This document shows, in pieces, positions 1-13,000 of a stretch of 64,000 nt of DNA. This DNA comes from Echinometra lucunter (taxonomy: Eukaryota; Echinodermata; Echinoidea; Camarodonta; Echinometridae). Under the pieces are notes generated by a model. That model was given only the letters and a program-made list of their open reading frames with translations. It was not told the origin of the DNA and ran no database searches. Location of the stretch: assembly GCA_029962745.1 (NCBI GenBank), contig CM057158.1, positions 4,372,938 through 4,436,937 of the forward strand, read 5' to 3'. A program made the position numbers and the translations under genes. Position 1 is the first letter of the stretch, and each line of letters opens with the position of its first letter.

Positions 1-3000
1 CTTTTCTGTTTTGTCACAATTGGCAATTGTTGAAAGTTACATTTGGAATTTGAACACGACCTGATTTCCTCTCTTACCCAGTCCAAATGTCTAAAAATAT
101 CAACAAGAAATACTGAGAACAAAGACGTGCAAACAAATTACAAATCACACTTTTCACACTTTTCACGCAAGTTTGTTCTGTTTTAAACATTTCATCATGA
201 AGACTTGTTTATTCACCTTATTCATGGAGACCTTGATCAAAACGATTAATCCATATATCAAACGAGGCTTGAACCCCAAACCTTCACATGTACCAACAAC
301 CATCTCTTGAAAGTCACAAAAATGGTAATATAAAATGCATTGGTGCTGTTTAAAAAGGAAATGTTACATGAGCAAATTAATAAATGGACAATATGAGTTA
401 AGAACTTGACAGAGCCTTTTCTTTTCCATTCTCATCTCTTTACATTCATTATGGACAATACTAAAGTCATTCATTCAACTTGAAAATAAAAATGTACTTT
501 TCTTAAACATGCAAAATGCACAGAGTATTGCTATATAAAAGTGATCAAAATGGTATGCTTAATTTCTGGTACTGGAGAAATAAAAATTATACAGGAACAT
601 TTCTAACCAGAGAATAAAGGCATGCAATACGCATAACAGTCAGTCTCGCATCTGGTTTTCATACAAATATTACATTATACATTTCATACGCACATAGGAT
701 CCATATACTGTTACAAGAAGTACATTGTAAGCTGTAAAAATCCTTACAACTTCTAAAAAGGCATACATGTCATCTAGAATTCTTTGCTGATCTTATACTC
801 ATAAAAGCTCTACATATCATATTCTCTCTTATCTAATATCTTTCCTTAACAATATAGCAAATATATACTTATTTACATTACTGTACAATTCCTCTTTATC
901 AATCAATGTGAAGAGCCTGTGACAGTAAGTCACTTTTGATTTCGCTCTTCTTCAATCAATATATTAACTATATTACATACAGTCTTAGATTAGTCATAGG
1001 AAAAGGCAATAATGGATTATTATTGATTTAATTAAGTACATCTGGGTAAGGTAATGCACAAAACATATTTTATAACACATATCATAAAACAAGAAATAAA
1101 CTTCACAGTAATTATCAACAATGATGTAATATTTTAAACTCCATATTCACTGCCTATCAAGGCTTTTTATCAAGAGAAAGGAAAACATTCTCCAAATAGG
1201 GAAGCTAAAAATCCTTCATGATGACACTAAAAAACACCTCATAAAGTCAAATTTCTTTAGATTTGTTGTGAAAGTTGATTTCCATAGTCCAACAAAAAAG
1301 TATAAACATAAGTTTTTCTCATATACCTCTATGGTCTGGAGTTCAACATTGTGATTTTCTTATTCAATTTACGACAGGGCAAATCACTGTTTTGTCGTGA
1401 TGGAGACTATAATTAGCCTCTGTACCAATTTCTAATACAAAAAAGGGTTTGCATATCTTTTCAGAATCCATGAGAGAAACATACATGTATTACACAACAA
1501 TATCAGTACACATACTTTCTAAAAACTTCTAAACAAATGTAAAGATACAAGTACATTCATGTTATCAACAAAAAAAATAAAACAATATATTTTCATGCGA
1601 GAAGTATAATATGTGTTGATTTATGCATCCATTTCATGCACAAGTTTGATACAAACATTAAATACTGATTTATAACATGCATAAACTGTCTTGTTCAAAC
1701 CCAAGAAATAGAGCCTATTTCTGCTTTGAGATTCATGCAATGATTCATTTTGGTTAAATTACATTTCGTAGACCAAAGAATGTCTATATTCAGAGGCATG
1801 AAACTGAAGTATTTGCACAAAGATCACTTTTAAAGCCTTATCCAAAAACCTGCATAATAAAACTGAATGGAATCATGGCACTTGTGCACAGACTTAGACT
1901 CAAACCTAAGAGTTTTGAGACCATAACCCTAACTATCTAATCACTGACGACCAAGTATAGACAACTTTGTTGCTTTTTTTTTTAAAAGACAAGAAAAAAA
2001 AAGGAAAAAAAGAAACAAATAGGAGTAAATGAATAACATTGCTCTTGTTTTCATACAAAACTGTCCCTCTATTATAATAGGTAGCTTTGGTTAGCTCATA
2101 ATTTAATCTTTAAAACATTCCATATGTACACATCAATGACTTACATGTACCTGACACACAACACTAAGTCACTTTATAGTTATCTACTGCAGTAGCAAAG
2201 GAAATAAGATTTTTAAATGTGCTTTGCATAATGTCTTAACTGCCTGTTTTTGCAGTGCATATAAATGGGATATTTCAGTCATAATCCCACTTTACTTTTG
2301 ATAAGTCATATGCAAAGTATTATTTTCTCAGTTATCATTACCCAGTGATATTACATATAAAGAAGTGGAAAAACAAATATGAAAATACCTATAACAATTT
2401 GCTTGAATTCAGCCAATTCTAAGAAGAAAATAATTATCTCTTGTATTATATTCTTAAATGCAAAATATACAAATATCATTTTCTTATAGTTTTGTGATCA
2501 ATATTGTCATGTAAATTCCTCTAAGAATATATTATTTCTAATTTAGAATTTAAGTCAAATACCTGTTAATAAATGATAATTAGAATCATTAACATAATAT
2601 TTTTTTCCAAATTACAAAATAAAACGATTAAAATATATTTCATATTACACACATGCATGTACTTTATCTCCCACTCAAAGAAAAATAGTTAACGCTTTAA
2701 AGAAGGAAGATGACACACTTACAAAATAACTCTTGAAAAACCAGAAGTTCTTGACTTCTTCTCTGTTTAAGACTTGCAATATCAAAGTGTTTTGTTTATG
2801 TGGCTTACTGCCTGATTAACAAACAGGCAACAAAATAACTTGGAAAATAATTTGAGATGAATTCACAGTGTACTAAAAAGGAATTCCTGTTAAGAAAGAA
2901 ATACTAGGCAACCTAAAAGAGATGTCACTATTTTCCCTCATCTAATGGAGTTATTATTACTATTTTCCCTATCAAATCGCTTTCTGTTGTATCTAAGATA

Positions 3001-4154
3001 TACCCAATGATTTTACCCTGTGTCATTTATATAATCAAATCACTCATTGTACGAACCTTAATAACTGACACAAGAGAATAAATTAACAAATTGAAAGACA
3101 GTTTCATTGCAAGCATTACCGGTACTCAGATGCTATGCACAGGTAAAAGCATGCACAAGAAGCGAAACAAAATATTGCCCCCGAGATTTGATTAAATACC
3201 CTCCCAGTCATTGCCTATCTTTACTCAACTTAATAATCATTGACAGAAACTATCAAATTACTTGGAAAGACAAGGAACAAGGAAAACAGAAAATGATTCT
3301 AATAATCCACTAATTTTCTACCTGTCATGCAAAGCATGTATAGAGTCATGCAATATTGAAATTCAGCAGCAAATTTTGCAAAAGAAACCTGGAAAGACCA
3401 ATAATAAAACAACATACCATCATAAAAGAAAACTATCAAGAACACATTACACCCACATATTGCATCTACACAAAACAAAACATATCAAATATCAAGACAG
3501 AGTGCATATCAGTACAACTAAAATGTCCATGATACATAAAACATAACATTTTGCAGTATAACTAAAGGTAAAGATTCTTTTTAATAGATGATTGCACTTT
3601 TAGCATTTTCCTCCTCTGAATTAACATGTTTTCATTGCTTAATTTTTGTTCCATTTTTGTTCTATTTTCAGTGGCAAATGAATCAAATCAAATATTGGAA
3701 ATTCAGTTGTCAGTTCTCCAAATATTAATTCCAATGCAAAATGTCAAAGAAAGAAATCCAGTTCAATTGCAAAACTTTGCAAAACATTGTCTTGTGATGC
3801 ACACAAAAAATAAACTATTTCCACTTCATCAATCATCCATTGAAGTAATTAATGCCAGATACTCGAAGAGAACCAGACAAGTGACTGCAAATGAATAATT
3901 GTACACACACTTGCATGACTTAGAGAAACATACAACTTCACAGAAACATAATAATAATACACGTCCCAGTCCTGCTGGAAAATGATTCTGTTAAACTACA
4001 AAACATCCTGCCAACTCAGAAAAAAAAAATGAATAAAATAAAGACTTCTTTCAAAACAATAAACTTTGTAGAGAACCAGTGTTATAATACTATTACTTGA
4101 ATCATGCAAATCATACATTGAGCATCAAGTCCCTGTCTTGATCACCTGACATTT

Positions 4155-4190
4155 GGTCATGTGACTAATAATCCTGAAAGTCACATGACC
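4155..4190. repeat. Perfect 12-bp inverted repeat with two E-boxes
   Basis: GGTCATGTGACT at 4155-4166 is mirrored by AGTCACATGACC at 4179-4190 around a 12-nt spacer. Each arm contains a CATGTG/CACATG E-box in a TCATGTGA context (the M-box/CLEAR type bound by MiT-family bHLH factors). It lies in the probable 3' UTR, so it could equally be an RNA hairpin. Confidence 0.6.
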
Positions 4191-5235
4191 CAAACAATGA
4201 ACCATGAAGCTTACAATCATTGTGTGGTCTAATGTGTTGAATTCCATGTCACTGTCAAAATTTATCATCACAAACAAAGGGGTTTGTGCTTTAAGTAGCC
4301 AGAATTCAAACACTCCCCTAAACTATGGGCACATAGCATGAATGTCACCAAATTACCCTGGATTCGCCTATTGATATAACTGAAAAATCATCAGAATAAG
4401 TCAGAAATATACAGAAAAGGTTACATTTTTTTTTTTCAAATTTACCGTGTAATATTATACAAACTAAATTTCAAATCTATTTTAAGATTGTAAAAACAAA
4501 TATTTAGATGATTTTTCTTCTACAAATTATGGAATGTTTAACAGATTGAACAGGAAAAAAATGTTTGATCCTCGACTTGTTTCCTTGGAATGAACATTAA
4601 TTCTGCTTTAACAAAAAAATACTTGCAGAAAACATAACACATTTGGTCCTACCAGCATTATGCCAAGAAAAGAATCATCTGACAATACATTAAAATCACC
4701 TCTGCCTGCTCCCAGTCTTTTTCAACACAATACTTCACAGTAAAGGATTGTTCAGATATGTATCAGTAAACCGCAAACAAACCTGTAACTGTGACTGGAT
4801 GGCAAGCAGTTATCAGTGATGCAAGAAAGGTGCTATTACTCACTTTAATACCTGTGTGTTAGCAGATTTTAGAAATGTCATGTGCATTTTGCTTTTAAAA
4901 AAACCTCTGTGGGTTTTTGTTGTTGTTGTTGTTACTGTTGTTGTTACTTTAAAGTGGTGAATGGCTGCATACGTGAGCAAGCCTTAAGTTTGAAGGAGAT
5001 GACACAACTTGGCAATGTACAGCAGGAAGACAGATTTCTCATATCAAAAAAGACATTTTGCAAATCTTATTTCTAAAAAGCTATGCTCCGAAATGTGGAA
5101 TGGAAGCTGGAATATGTATCAACTACAAAGCAAGATTTTGTGCTGTGAAAAGATGGCTCAAAGCATAAACCCAAGGCATCAAATCATGCAAGACATTCAA
5201 TCTAGCTTTAAAATTCAGGAAGAGATTTGGTTCCT

Positions 5236-5412
5236 GGGGGGGGGGGGTGTTTCATAAAGCTGTTCGTAAGTTACGAACGACTTTATGAACGACTGGAACA
5301 TGTTCTTGGGTGCTAATCAGATTCTCATTCATTTACATGTAGCATAAGAAGGTATCACCAGTCGTGTGTAAAGTTGCTCGTAACTTACAAACAGCTTTAT
5401 GAAATACCCCCC
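5236..5412. mobile_element. Foldback MITE, G-run/TTTCATAAAGCTGTT termini
   Basis: The left terminus GTGTTTCATAAAGCTGTTCG is mirrored at the right end (reverse complement GTATTTCATAAAGCTGTTTG). The terminal repeats run about 37 bp with few mismatches and both are capped by G/C runs. There is no coding capacity. The poly-G cap and TTTCATAAAG start are shared with the element at 24848-25062, suggesting related families. Confidence 0.75.
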
Positions 5413-6808
5413 AAGTTCGTTTGTTTTTTTCAACTCACAAGCAAGCATTTCAAATCAAGAATCTGACTGATTAAAGACATATAACTTCTTAACATGGCAT
5501 CTTGGTAAATACTGATACTTTTTTTCATTAAAAATAATTGCAGTAGCTTAATTTGTGCAAAACAGGACAAGGAAAGGGTTCTATCTGGACATATGGATTG
5601 ATATACAGTTAAATCAAAAGCCTAATCAGGTTTGATATATATTTGAAACATACACTTATGAGATATTCTAAGTTTCAAAACACTTTTTTTTTCTGAATTT
5701 TCTCCTCTTCCATACAGACTAACATACATGTAGATTAAATGCATATCTGATTAATTTTTCATCATTTTCTTACAATTGGTTGTATTGTTATTCCATCATA
5801 ATAAGATAAATTACCAAATGGTTGCTTTCCTTTGGCTTGCACTTCTATATCCCACAAGTTTTATTTGCAATTATGTCACTAATTCTATTCAAAAACAAAT
5901 TCTATGCAAGTGATTTGGTTTCAGTGAAGAAAATGAAATGGACATCAAATTCCCTCAAGTATCTACTTATACTAATGGTTTTCAGTCTTCATTAATTCAG
6001 TGGGGAAATGCTTTAATGATATGGTAAGTTTAATATATGAAAACTTGTATAAAACAGGTCTTTTCCATAACAATGTTGCAATTTTCAATTAATCTAGTCA
6101 CCACTATGCCAATCAAGAGTTGTACAAAGTTACTGAAAAGGAATGTAGGCATCAAAGTTAACAGAAGTAGTTTGAAAAATGTATTTTGCTCTGTTTTAAT
6201 CCATTACTTGGAATAACAATATAATAAATTCCTTACATTGCAATTAAGAATCCTTGTGCATTATTTTGGTCAAAAGAGAGTGATAGCTCTAGTATTTTGA
6301 AAGCTCCCCAAAACAAAAAAGTTTTCCCTAATAACGCATTCATATCACATGTAATACAATGTTTAAACTAATAATCACCTACATTTTACACGCCATCTGC
6401 ACGTGCTCATTACTTATTGGTATGTCATTGGCTATATTTTCAGCATTAGGTTTTCAAGTAGTTATCATGATAATCCGCTAAATTCTTCACCTTTTATTCC
6501 ATCTTGAGATAAACTCTTTTAATGCATATGGATTGTAATGATTACAAAAGCAACACTTTCTAATATAATCATTTCAACACCAAACTAGAGTAACCTACAC
6601 CACTGGGAAGCTTTATTTCCTTTATCTACAAAGGTATCATCGATTTTGCTACTCTTTCAATTTTTTTAATATCACCAAATTTGATTCATCTCATCAAATA
6701 CCTACATAAGAATTGATTCCTGGGAATAAAAAACATCTAGAAATATCAAAAAAATATATATCAATATATATAACAACGATGACAACAGGAAAAGCATAAC
6801 TTGTCATT

Positions 6809-7074
6809 CTAACTGATGATGCAACAATTGCTGTTATGGTCATCAGGACCCATCATTTCTGTTACATTTCCAGAGAACCTCTTCATTTCTCCTTGAGAGG
6901 GTGAGACGTTGGGGTTGTTATCCGAGGCAACCTCCCCATTCTGGCCCTGGTTGGTGGCAACGTTGAACTCATAGCGGGTGGGAGGCCGGAAACGTAGCTT
7001 GCTTTGGAGTCCTTTGCTGGGTTTGGTGGCCGATTTCTCATTGGAAGAGGGAGCGGTAGAGGATTTGCTTTCAG
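6809..7074 (-). CDS. PPP1R16: Terminal coding exon with CaaX prenylation signal
   Basis: The exon is 266 nt with acceptor AAAACCTCAG; TAG is at 6811-6809. It completes Ala and encodes 87 residues: a Ser/Lys-rich start, [12 protein letters not shown], an Asn/Gly-rich stretch, and the tail NSNCCIIS. Cys-Ile-Ile-Ser is a CaaX box and the extra Cys just before it could be palmitoylated. TIMAP ends in a similar Cys-Cys-x-Ile-Ser. The longer ORF across this spot is in another frame and lacks family features. The acceptor tract is interrupted by adenines (ACTGCAAAAAACCTCAG), but the phase match supports it. Confidence 0.88.
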
Positions 7075-10000
7075 CTGAGGTTTTTTGCAGTAGGAGAGAT
7101 GCATGATGGGAAAAGAAGAGAAATAAATCAATTAAAACAGGTTTTCAATATTTCTGCACAAATATTTCTTTGGGATATCTCAACTGCACAGGAGAACTTT
7201 AATTATGACAGGTTTTATGACAAAGATATCTCTATCTGGATATCTTCCATAATTATGTAGAGTACTTTTCCTTTCTTCTATGTTGTATGCTAAATTTCTA
7301 TTTATAAATAACATTTCATTTTCGAATTTACAAATCTGCAGCCCATTTAAAGATTACAACAATAGATATTGCTAAATTTGGAGAAAGTTGATCATCTAAA
7401 GAACTATTTCACTTTTGCTTTGTACTTGGATCCCACATTTAGATAATGAGTCTTTATCACTGATTGAATAGTGTGAGAAATCTTTCACAGCTTAATGATA
7501 ATTGATGATACATTCAATAAAAAGTAGACATAACTGATAACAGAATGAGAAACTCGGAACAAAACTAATGATCCAAGGTGCACATGAGAAAAATATGCAA
7601 AAGTTTCCTTCGCAGAAACTGAAATAAGCATCATGACACATGCAAAGGTTATGCAATGAGGTAATAAGCAAAATCATATCATGCAATGACTAAAAGCATA
7701 GAAAACAAATCATACATGGAGTGTTCAAATGTCTAATTCTCTATATGTCATACCTACTTCAGAACCTTGTTTCAAATTGAAGTTAAGATGGTACACATGT
7801 ATAATACATCAAAATCATCAAAAACAAAATCTGTTTTAGTAGTCTGTACACATCTCTATTTAAGGTGACTTATTTTCTGCTGTAACAAACTCACTCTACT
7901 AGTGCTACAGTGATGTACCTCATAATTCCAAAGTAAAATGTTTATCATTAATAAAATGATTATGAATTCATAAATACAGAATATAAATTATTTTCAAGAT
8001 TTAACCAGCCTTAGAGCCAGGATTTTTCCAGATATACTCTGACAAGATTATTAGTTTAAATACCCTTGAAAAAAAATGGATCATGTAACAGAGTCAATTC
8101 ATAATGAGATAAATGGTACAGAAGCTGTGTGAATGGGAAGTAGATGTTATAAGCCTGAAAATGAAAAGTAAATAATATGAAATAAACATATACACAAAAT
8201 GCATAATGCTTCACAAATGAGCATGTGAACAAAAGTTTACCAGTACATGCCAACAACATGCATAATGCTGTAAACACATAGGATGACAAATAAATATTGG
8301 AAATTTTGAATAAGAATAACCAACTACTTCATGTAAGTGTAGTGTGTGTGTGGGGGGGGGGGGGGGGGGAGGGGGGGTGAATATTGAGTCCTGTATATGA
8401 AATGCAAAGAGTGCTATAGATATTGGGGTGTACAGTGTACATGACACTATCACATATGTATAGGGTGTCCCTGGTAAAAAGAAACTCAAGTTTATGGGTA
8501 AATTACTCAATACTTTCAAATTATTTTTTGACAATGTACACATCACTGAGAATTTTTTTTTTTCATTTCTTTTCATTTTATACCAAAAACCTCAACTAAA
8601 GTTTGCATAACTGATTTCAGGAAGTAAGTGACAGCATCAGAAACCCAACTGTCAAAAAAAGTGGGTGTATGCTACATAATTATGCATTATTATGGTTTTT
8701 TGAAAGATACATGTAGAAAGTACTTCAGGATTATCAATCATCATAAATGTACATCATTTAAAACTTCCCATTCTCGTCTGCCATTAAATGCAATAGTTAT
8801 GATAGAAGGATCATGCATAACTAAGCAGTGGTTACAGTTCGTTATTCCGAAGGTTCGTTATTCCGAAGGTTCGTTAATCCAAAAACTAAATAAGGTTCGT
8901 AATTCCGAAGGTTCGTTAGTCCGAAGTTATTTTCGGACTATCGAACCTTCGGAATAACGAACATTAATTCATTTTCAGATAACGAACCTTCAAAATAACG
9001 AACCTTATTTTATTTTGGGATTAACAAACCTTCGGAATAACGAACCTTATTTCATTTTCAGACTTACAAACCTTCGGAATAACACCACAAATGTTCAGAT
9101 TATCGAACCCTTTTTCATTTTTGGACTAACAAACATCTAGGTATACACAATTTGCGTGTTTTGGAGTAACGAACCTTCGGAAAAACAAACCTTCAGAATA
9201 ATGAACATCACCCCCTAAGCAGGTACTGACATTTTGATTGACTGCCTCATTCCATTCCCTCCAAAAAAATGTCAGTGTGACAAAAGACCAATTTTACTGC
9301 CTCCTTTTCATGCATTATTTTTTCCATCTTAATCATGGTCCAACTGAAAGGACAGAGTCTGAGCTTTTCAATGATACGTATTTCTACAAAATCAATAATC
9401 CCAAATCATTTCCTATCTTGCTAAATGCATAGTAGTAAACCAAATTTAGCAGCCATCAGCCTAGTTTGGATGAATGAGTTTCTGCCAATGTCACTTTAGA
9501 CTGTTTGCATAAGGTCATGAGTGATTCTTAACAGGTTTTGATATCAATCAGAAAATGAGAAAGTGAGCTTTCCACTGATGTGTACACCAATCAAATGGTA
9601 ATTTTAAAGTACTGAGTAAATTACCGCTAAATATGGGTTTCCATGGGGGGGGGGGGGGACACCCTGTATATTGTGAAGTGTGGATACAATGAATAGTTAA
9701 AGGGGGTACCCAATGCTGAAACAATGTTAGCTCATTTAAAAGAGCATGATTTTATTAGCAGAAAATCATCCGCCTAAAGTTTTTTAAAAAGTCGTGTTGC
9801 CAAGGAAACCCCCAAATGTGGTAAGATTTCAGGATATTTTTGACCCCTCAGCTGTGACGCAGTTTCAACTGGGTACCCACTTTGACGTCAAAATGACGTC
9901 AAAGTGGGTACCTTGTCGCGCATTTCTAGCAAAATGCGCGCAAGATATAATACATGTTGTACAGTCTAGCGCGTAGCACAACTGCAGTGCGCGAAGCTGG

Positions 10001-13000
10001 GTACCCACTTTTACGTCATACCTCATGCTCAATTTTTTGGGGTCAGCTCATAACTTTTCATGAGAAAATTAGCCAAAATGCATTGATTTCGATTGAAAAT
10101 CATCCTATTTTAAATGTCATTCTTCTTAGAATTCTATTCTCGATCATATATCAAAATTTTGTTTACCATTGTGTAATCACTTTAAACATACAGGTATAAC
10201 ACTACATTTATGTAGGTTTGATATAAGACAACATGCAAGTATGTGTATAATTCGGGTAATTTGAGGAAATGTGAATGTGATCGTGTATACCATATGCTTG
10301 TGACATTAGTTGTGAGAAAAATTAGTCTAGGACTAATACCAAATGATATGTCTTTATATGATCTGTACAAGGTCCATCAAGTACAATAAATAGGAGGTTC
10401 AATAATTAGGTACAGCTAGGTTAAAAAGATACTACTGAGAAGTACAACTGCATATTGATTAGTAACAAAGTTTTCCTACATTTCCCAAACAGAATTAATT
10501 TGTGTATCTATGAAAAATAATGGTGTTCACATTTTATGATGATAAAGTAACATACAAATCCTTGCAGATAGACAGTCCAGGAGAATATCAAATGTCCATA
10601 ATGAGTCAAAGGGAAAAGGGAAGGTCTGTGACGATTCTTATAAATGTGAGAACATTTTCAACACAATGGTTCTAAACTACATTTTCATGATATCCTGCCC
10701 AGTGTATCTTATTCAACAACAACAACAAAAAAAAAAAAGAGGAATCATGTTTGAAAATGAGAAATCATTATCATCATTTATGAAATCCTACAGCCCCTTT
10801 TAAGACAATGAATGAAAGGAGTCCCACACATCATGGAAAAACATCCTGTAAAACCAACCAAAAAAAAAAAAAGACAGGAAAACTCTGCAAGAGAGAAGGG
10901 AAAGGGCCTGAAAAAGGGTACCGGTATAGGCCAGAAACTGAAATCCCTCAGGCAGATCTCGAATACACTCTCTGCATGGGTGAATGTGCAAAATCACAAA
11001 TGATAAGCAATGCACATGCAAGGCAAATCAGAAAATGAAAAACAAAAACACAAGAATGGATGAGAAGCATGAGTGCAAATAAAATCGTAGTCAGAGAACT
11101 CTAAGTTATGAACTTTGAATGTGAATATAATGTAGGTAGATTGAGAAATATAGCACTGGGAGGGAATCAAACTGCCATTTAAAGTCCATTTACAGGTATA
11201 TCATTTTCTTTTGATTGGGAACCAGAAGGAAACTTTCTCTGAACCCATTTATATTGGGAGTCAGTCCGTCCCAGAACCAGGAACCAGTCAAGGAGCAGTC
11301 TAACTCCCAGTATAAATGGGTAAGAAGACTTTGGATCCTAAAGTAAGAGCAGTCCAACTCCAGTACACGCGGTCGCAGTGGTTATACGCAGTCAATCTGA
11401 TATACTTGTTTGAAACCGGGCTCAACAATGACAATAACAATGAAAGTTTGGTGGGGGGGGGGGGGGGGAGGTATGTTACCATGGCAACATGAGTCAGACT
11501 CGCAAGCAGTTTGGTCGTAATAAATGGCAGTATAAATGGATTTGTGCCAGTCTAAGTTGGGGTGGTCCAGAAGTTCCCTCAGTCCGCAGTATAAATGGGG
11601 TATCTGACTAATCATTGTCATGTAATAAATATGCATCATGCAGAGAAAAATTTGTTTGAATATAACAGCTCCAGCAAAGAACTTTCAACTAAATTATCAA
11701 TATCTATTTCTATTATGTTTTCTTTAATTAGAACTAAATTTGATTTCTCACTTATTATCCTCAAAGGTTCTTTTCTGCCTCATCCAGTAATGATTTTTTC
11801 ACTTTTTAAAAAATTTCTGATTTACTTCCTGGGATTCCTCTATCCTTTTTCCCTTCCTTTCGCAAAATCATTATGAATGTTTGAACAATATTTAACTTGT
11901 GAAATGACCAAAACTAAGAGCGTGGGGCAAAAAGTGTCAACATGCAGCTGGCCATCAACCTAGGATTTACTGCAGCGTATGGTGACTTCAAAGCATAATG
12001 TGGCTTCAAATAAAAAATCCAAATGGAAATTATTAGTAGAGGGAGATGGAAAAATGATCCCATAAATGTGTTATTAGAATTAGAGATCGAAACAAAAATA
12101 TGAAACAAATTTCCACGGACAGTCCAAAATCACCAATAAAACACAACCACGAGAGACTAATAAACTCTATAAACCCAGTCATGAAATGGATACACTTGGA
12201 CAGTGGGTTCCATTTTCCAGGCCAAGAAATGAGGATGCCCACTGCTGAGCAAATACACCTAGAGAAGTTTAAAATTCTGAAGTCCCTGTTGTACAAAATC
12301 AATGATTACATAAATATGGGATGTGTAATGAGTAGAAAATGATCGATATATTCTATTAGGTTTGTCAGCACAAATCCCAAGTCGGCTACAGTGATCATGG
12401 GGTTGGGATGTGAGAAGAATATCAAATGAACCTTTAAAGTATTTACATTGCATGAGGAAATCACACATATCGCCGGTCAGCAGATTCGACATCGAACCCA
12501 CTTTCTGTCTCTTATACTAGGTCTGCCAGTGGAGTCTGTATCTGTTAAATAAAACATTGAATTCAAAAGACATTTGTAAATCTATCTTCTATATTGGAAA
12601 CATTTTCAGACTAATGTAACTTGCAGTATTGTAAAACAAGTTTAGAATATGCAAACAACACAATCAATAGCTAGAACTTCTTTCACTCATTTCACACTAT
12701 TCATAAACTATTAATTCTGGTGCAATATAAGAAACAATGCTGAGCCTGATCGGTTAAAAGTGACATTTCTGTCCATCCATGACATTCATCACTTATGGAT
12801 TCTAGTTTAAGTAGACAACCAGGGCAACCAAATTTTATTCAATTTTAACTCCTTCAGTGATGCCCTTCACAATAAAACATTAAATAGCTCAACAAATTTC
12901 ATTCCATCGGTGACAAACCGATTAGGCTCTGCTATAAGTAGAGCAAAAATTTCACTCTTTTTGCTTTGAATTATACAGTTTTTAGCGACTTAGACAGGAA

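Larger units (their letters stand above)
1..6808 (-). other. Downstream flank, probably mostly 3' UTR of the PPP1R16 gene
   Basis: No convincing coding sequence is seen. Reading frames here (for example 3107-3546, 3626-3898, 4882-5257) are short, lack known motifs and sit in AT-rich DNA. AATAAA-type signals on the minus strand (plus-strand TTTATT, for example near 208) are too common to choose a polyadenylation site. The left 5.2 kb shows few repeats, unlike the introns, which fits transcribed or constrained DNA. It contains a TTG microsatellite near 4918-4946, an E-box hairpin at 4155-4190 and a foldback MITE at 5236-5412. The true transcript end is unknown. Confidence 0.4.

Noticed and set aside
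3107..3898. Cluster of 68-94-codon plus-strand ORFs
   Set aside because: AT-rich, no recognisable domain, no splice or promoter support, and on the opposite strand to the gene whose 3' UTR probably covers the area.
6883..7131. 82-codon minus-strand ORF over the last exon
   Set aside because: It is in a different frame from the spliced product, contains no family motif, and its start lies in the intron upstream of the acceptor at 7075.
8349..8372. Poly-G runs here and at 9646, 11452, 20262, 30451 and 33342 as G-quadruplex regulators
   Set aside because: Uninterrupted homopolymers of variable length are common slippage products and are also prone to sequencing error; nothing ties them to regulation.
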